NCBI GenBank assembly: GCA_937920575.1
Contig: CAKZSF010000272.1
Location: forward strand, 1 to 8,172
Source: an uncultured Sphingomonadaceae bacterium
GTDB lineage: Bacteria; Pseudomonadota; Alphaproteobacteria; Sphingomonadales; Sphingomonadaceae
Direction of reading: 5' to 3'
DNA: 8,172 nucleotides
Each line of letters opens with the position of its first letter. Within the stretch, counting starts at the first letter, position 1. Below the pieces are notes generated by a model, which worked only from the letters and a program-made list of their open reading frames with translations, was not told the DNA's origin and did no database searches. The translations under genes and the position numbers were made by a program. Below, piece after piece: positions 5,265-8,172 of this stretch.

Positions 5265-8054
5265 TCAATCGGCCGAAAGGCCCAGTGCATCTGCGACCAG
5301 CGCGTCCTGCTGCTCGGCATGGCGGCTGGCAAAGCCGGTCGCCGGAGAGGCCGATGCATCGCGACCGGCATAGCGAGGGCGCATGCCCTTATGCCCAGCC
5401 GCGATCAGCGAGTTCTCGATATGCTCTTCAACGAAGAACCATGAGCCGCCATTCTTCGATTCCTCCTGACACCAGATGACATCTTTCAGGTTGGTCATCC
5501 GTTTCAGACGCTTGGCCAGTGGATTGCCGGGGAAGGGATAAAGCTGCTCGATGCGCACGATCGAGACGTCCTTCAACTCTTCCTCGTCGCGCTTTTGCAT
5601 CAGGTCGTAGGCGACTTTGCCGCTGCACAGAACGAGGCGTTTGACCGTCTTGTCGTCAATATCCGCCAAGTCGGATTTGATCCGCATGAAATGGTGATCG
5701 CCCATGAACTCGCTTGCATCGCTCTTTGCCATAGGATGGCGCAGCAGCGATTTCGGCGTCATGATCACCAACGGCTTGCGGAAAGAACGCAACATCTGGC
5801 GGCGAAGCACGTGAAAGTAGTTCGCCGGAGTGGTGATGTTGCAGACCTGAATATTGTCGTTCGCGCACAATTGCAGGAAGCGTTCGAGCCGCGCCGAACT
5901 GTGCTCTGGCCCTTGGCCTTCATAGCCATGCGGCAACAGCAAAACGAGCCCATTGGCGCGCAACCATTTCGCCTCGCCGCTGGCGATGAACTGATCAATC
6001 ATGATCTGCGCGCCATTGGCAAAGTCGCCAAATTGCGCTTCCCACATGGTCAGCGTTTTCGGATCGGCCATCGCAAAGCCATATTCGAAACCAAGCACGC
6101 CATATTCGGACAGCGGGCTGTCATAGACTTCGAATTTGCCATGCGGCAGCTGGCACAGCGGGATATATTTTTCTTCTGTCTGCTGGTCGATCCAGCAGGC
6201 GTGGCGCTGGCTGAACGTGCCTCGGCCTGAATCTTGGCCGGACAGGCGCACGCCATATCCTTCAGTCACCAGCGATCCAAAAGCGAGCGCTTCGGCGGTG
6301 GCCCAGTCGAACCCTTCGCCGTTTTCGAACATCTCACTCTTGGCCTTCAGCACACGGCCCAAAGTGCGGTGGATGGTGATTTCATCCGGCACGGTGGTAA
6401 GCGTCTTGCCAAGGCTGTCGAACAGCTTCTTCTCGATCGCGGTTTCGACATTGCGGCGCGCGGTTTCATCATCGGCCGGCTTGTTGAGGCCTGCCCAACG
6501 CCCACCGAACCAGTCAGCTTCGTTGGGTTTGTAGCCCTTGGCTGCATCGAATTCCTCTTGCAGCAAAGCCTCAAATTCATCGCGCATTTGCGGAGCAGTG
6601 CCTGCCTCGATCACGCCTTCGGAAATCAGCTGCTCGGAATAGATCTCGCTCACCTTTGGGTGCTGCTTGATCTCTTTGTACATCAGCGGCTGGGTAAAGC
6701 TCGGCTCATCGCCTTCATTGTGGCCAAATCGGCGATAGCACCACATGTCGATCACAATGTCGCGCTTGAAGGTCTGACGGTATTCCATGGCCAGCTTGCA
6801 GGCGAAGGTCACCGCTTCCGGATCATCGCCATTCACATGCAGGATCGGCGCTTGCACACCCTTCGCTACGTCGGACGGGTAAGGCGAACCGCGCGAGAAT
6901 TTGGGCGCGGTTGTAAATCCGATCTGGTTGTTGATGATGAAGTGCAAGCAGCCGCCGGTGTTGTAACCGTTAATGCCGGTCAGGCTGAGGCTTTCCCACA
7001 CAACACCTTGGCCTGCGAACGCTGCATCGCCATGGATCAGCACGGGCAGAACTTGCTCATGCGCGTCGAGATCTTCGCGGATCGCCTGTTGCGCGCGCAC
7101 TTTGCCCAGCACAACTGGATTAACCGCTTCCAAATGGCTGGGGTTGGGCACGAGTGACATGTGCACCGAAATGCCGTCAAACTCGCGGTCGGTGCTGGTA
7201 CCGAGGTGGTACTTTACATCGCCTGACCCACCGACATCATCGGGGTTGGCACTGCCACCAGAGAATTCGTGGAAGATCACCTTATATGGCTTGGCCATCA
7301 CATTGGCGAGCACGTTCAGACGCCCGCGGTGAGCCATGCCATAGACGATTTCTCGCACGCCGGACGAGCCGCCATGCTTGATCACTGCTTCCAGCGCCGG
7401 GATCATCGCTTCGCCGCCGTCCAAGCCAAACCGCTTGGTCCCGACATACTTCTTGCCGAGGAAATTCTCGTAACCTTCGCCGCGGATCACCGCTTGCAGG
7501 ATGGCCTTCTTACCCTCGGGCGTGAACTGGATCGTCTCGCCCGGGCTTTCGAACTTGTCTTGCAGGAATCGCCGCTCTTCAGTGTCGGCGATGTGCATGT
7601 ATTCCAGGCCGACCTTGCCGCAATAGGTCGCGCGCAGTGCCTGATGCAGTTCACCCACTGTGGTCCATTCCAGACCCAGCACGCCGCCGACAAATACGTC
7701 TTCGCCTTCCGTACCCGCTAGGCCATGGAATTCGAGCGTTAGATCTTCCGGCGCTTCCTGAGAATGCAGGCCCAACGGGTCAAGATCCGCCGCCATATGG
7801 CCGCGCACACGATACAGCCGTACCAGCGTCATGGCCTTGTTCGACAGATCAGACGCATACTCCAGCGCCTTGTCATCCACCGGCTTACCAGCTTTCGCAG
7901 ATGCCTCTTTGATCGCGGCCTTCAGCGTGGTGGGATCGAGCGCCTGAGTGAGCTCATCCTCTGCCTCGCCGCCGACCAGTGGCCAGTTTTTGCGCTGCCA
8001 TGAGGGTCCCGCTTGCGGGCCATCTGGCGTAAAATCGTGCTGTTCGTTACCCAT
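5265..8054 (-). CDS. sucA: 2-oxoglutarate dehydrogenase E1 component
   Basis: A 929-residue thiamine-diphosphate enzyme that decarboxylates 2-oxoglutarate and succinylates the lipoyl arm of E2o, the rate-setting step of this TCA-cycle complex. It has the ThDP/Mg motif GDAAFAGQGV (342-351) through NNQIGFTT (375-382), the substrate-pocket stretches GMAHRGRLNVL (239-249) and SLVPNPSHLEAVNP (300-313), the pyrimidine-binding domain from about 585 with LSGQDSGRGTFSQRHA (604-619) and LLLPHGYEGQGPEHSSAR (705-722), and the usual C-terminal domain from about 785. The start is fixed: an in-frame TGA lies only two codons before the ATG, so no upstream extension is possible. The ribosome site is weak (GAAAG at 8063-8067). 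The N-terminus is short: it has GPSWQRKNWPL but lacks the helical E2-binding segment seen at the start of E. coli SucA. It is the first gene of the operon. Confidence 0.97.
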   Translation of the reverse strand: MGNEQHDFTPDGPQAGPSWQRKNWPLVGGEAEDELTQALDPTTLKAAIKEASAKAGKPVDDKALEYASDLSNKAMTLVRLYRVRGHMAADLDPLGLHSQEAPEDLTLEFHGLAGTEGEDVFVGGVLGLEWTTVGELHQALRATYCGKVGLEYMHIADTEERRFLQDKFESPGETIQFTPEGKKAILQAVIRGEGYENFLGKKYVGTKRFGLDGGEAMIPALEAVIKHGGSSGVREIVYGMAHRGRLNVLANVMAKPYKVIFHEFSGGSANPDDVGGSGDVKYHLGTSTDREFDGISVHMSLVPNPSHLEAVNPVVLGKVRAQQAIREDLDAHEQVLPVLIHGDAAFAGQGVVWESLSLTGINGYNTGGCLHFIINNQIGFTTAPKFSRGSPYPSDVAKGVQAPILHVNGDDPEAVTFACKLAMEYRQTFKRDIVIDMWCYRRFGHNEGDEPSFTQPLMYKEIKQHPKVSEIYSEQLISEGVIEAGTAPQMRDEFEALLQEEFDAAKGYKPNEADWFGGRWAGLNKPADDETARRNVETAIEKKLFDSLGKTLTTVPDEITIHRTLGRVLKAKSEMFENGEGFDWATAEALAFGSLVTEGYGVRLSGQDSGRGTFSQRHACWIDQQTEEKYIPLCQLPHGKFEVYDSPLSEYGVLGFEYGFAMADPKTLTMWEAQFGDFANGAQIMIDQFIASGEAKWLRANGLVLLLPHGYEGQGPEHSSARLERFLQLCANDNIQVCNITTPANYFHVLRRQMLRSFRKPLVIMTPKSLLRHPMAKSDASEFMGDHHFMRIKSDLADIDDKTVKRLVLCSGKVAYDLMQKRDEEELKDVSIVRIEQLYPFPGNPLAKRLKRMTNLKDVIWCQEESKNGGSWFFVEEHIENSLIAAGHKGMRPRYAGRDASASPATGFASRHAEQQDALVADALGLSAD

Positions 8055-8113
8055 AATTCAAACTTTCGTGATTCCCAGCGAACGCTGGGACCTCGTGCAG
8101 TGAAGCGCAGTTT
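8055..8113 (-). promoter_or_regulatory. Leader/intergenic region upstream of sucA
   Basis: This is the only non-coding stretch before the OGDH operon within the window. It holds the palindrome at 8073-8090 and the weak GAAAG ribosome site. I see no convincing -35/-10 pair; the promoter may lie further upstream, in or beyond the preceding gene. Confidence 0.4.
8073..8090. repeat. 18-bp palindrome upstream of sucA, extragenic-palindrome-like
   Basis: Perfect inverted repeat TCCCAGCG-AA-CGCTGGGA, ending 18 bases before the sucA start codon. As RNA on the sucA strand it would form a stable stem with a GUUC loop. No U-run follows on either strand, so it is not a canonical terminator. The wording resembles the TCCCAGCGAAAGCTGGGA-type palindromes I associate with sphingomonad intergenic regions; that resemblance is from memory. 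It could instead be an operator. Confidence 0.6.
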
Positions 8114-8172
8114 TCATGCTAGATGGACCTGTTCAGCCAAGTCGCTCCAATCGAGGTTCAAAGCCTCTATCT
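8114..8172 (-). CDS. Possible C-terminal end of an upstream gene (partial)
   Basis: One minus-strand frame is open from the window edge (first full codon at 8170) to a TGA at 8116-8114 and reads IEALNLDWSDLAEQVHLA. The composition is protein-like, but 18 residues cannot prove a gene or name a product. Another frame stays open for 12 codons only. If real, the gene runs in the same direction as sucA and ends about 60 bases before it. Confidence 0.3.
   Translation of the reverse strand, partial: IEALNLDWSDLAEQVHLA

Noticed and set aside
6234..7157. 307-codon plus-strand open frame
   Set aside because: Antisense to the highly conserved middle of sucA; protein text is not family-like.

Overview
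The window holds seven tightly packed genes, all on the minus strand, plus what may be the last codons of an eighth. The organism looks like a moderately GC-rich alphaproteobacterium, most likely of the order Sphingomonadales (Erythrobacter/Sphingomonas type). That placement rests on the sucA-sucB-lpd gene order, the short SucA N-terminus containing GPSW..NWPL, and the E3 C-terminal wording (VWAIASVAGTMIAEA). It comes from recognising protein style, not from a search.

In transcription order (right to left), the first block encodes the complete 2-oxoglutarate dehydrogenase complex of the TCA cycle: sucA (E1o, 8054-5265), sucB (E2o, 5222-4008) and a dedicated lpd (E3, 3650-2232). Wedged between sucB and lpd is a small unrecognised gene (4011-3667). 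It overlaps the sucB stop codon by four bases and is visibly less GC-rich than its neighbours. The three enzymes act as one machine: E1o decarboxylates 2-oxoglutarate, E2o carries the succinyl group on its lipoyl arm to CoA, and E3 reoxidises the lipoyl arm with NAD+.

The second block follows with almost no gap. It contains a polytopic membrane protein (2228-1413) whose motifs match, in order, a shortened and probably catalytically altered SEDS (FtsW/RodA) protein. Next is a small VOC-fold metalloprotein (1416-994), translationally coupled to the membrane gene by an ATGA overlap. Last is an amidase-signature hydrolase (942 to beyond position 1) with its Ser-Ser-Lys triad intact and its C-terminus outside the window. 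No canonical intrinsic terminator was seen between any of the genes, so one long transcript is possible.

The non-coding sequence is small. There is a 118-base stretch upstream of sucA with an 18-bp palindrome of the type dispersed in sphingomonad genomes, and a 7-bp hairpin that straddles the VOC stop codon. There is no stretch over 300 bases without a gene, and I saw no tRNA, rRNA, CRISPR or insertion sequence. Most of the window is ordinary core metabolism. The items most worth a second look are the SEDS-like membrane protein and the small gene inside the OGDH operon.
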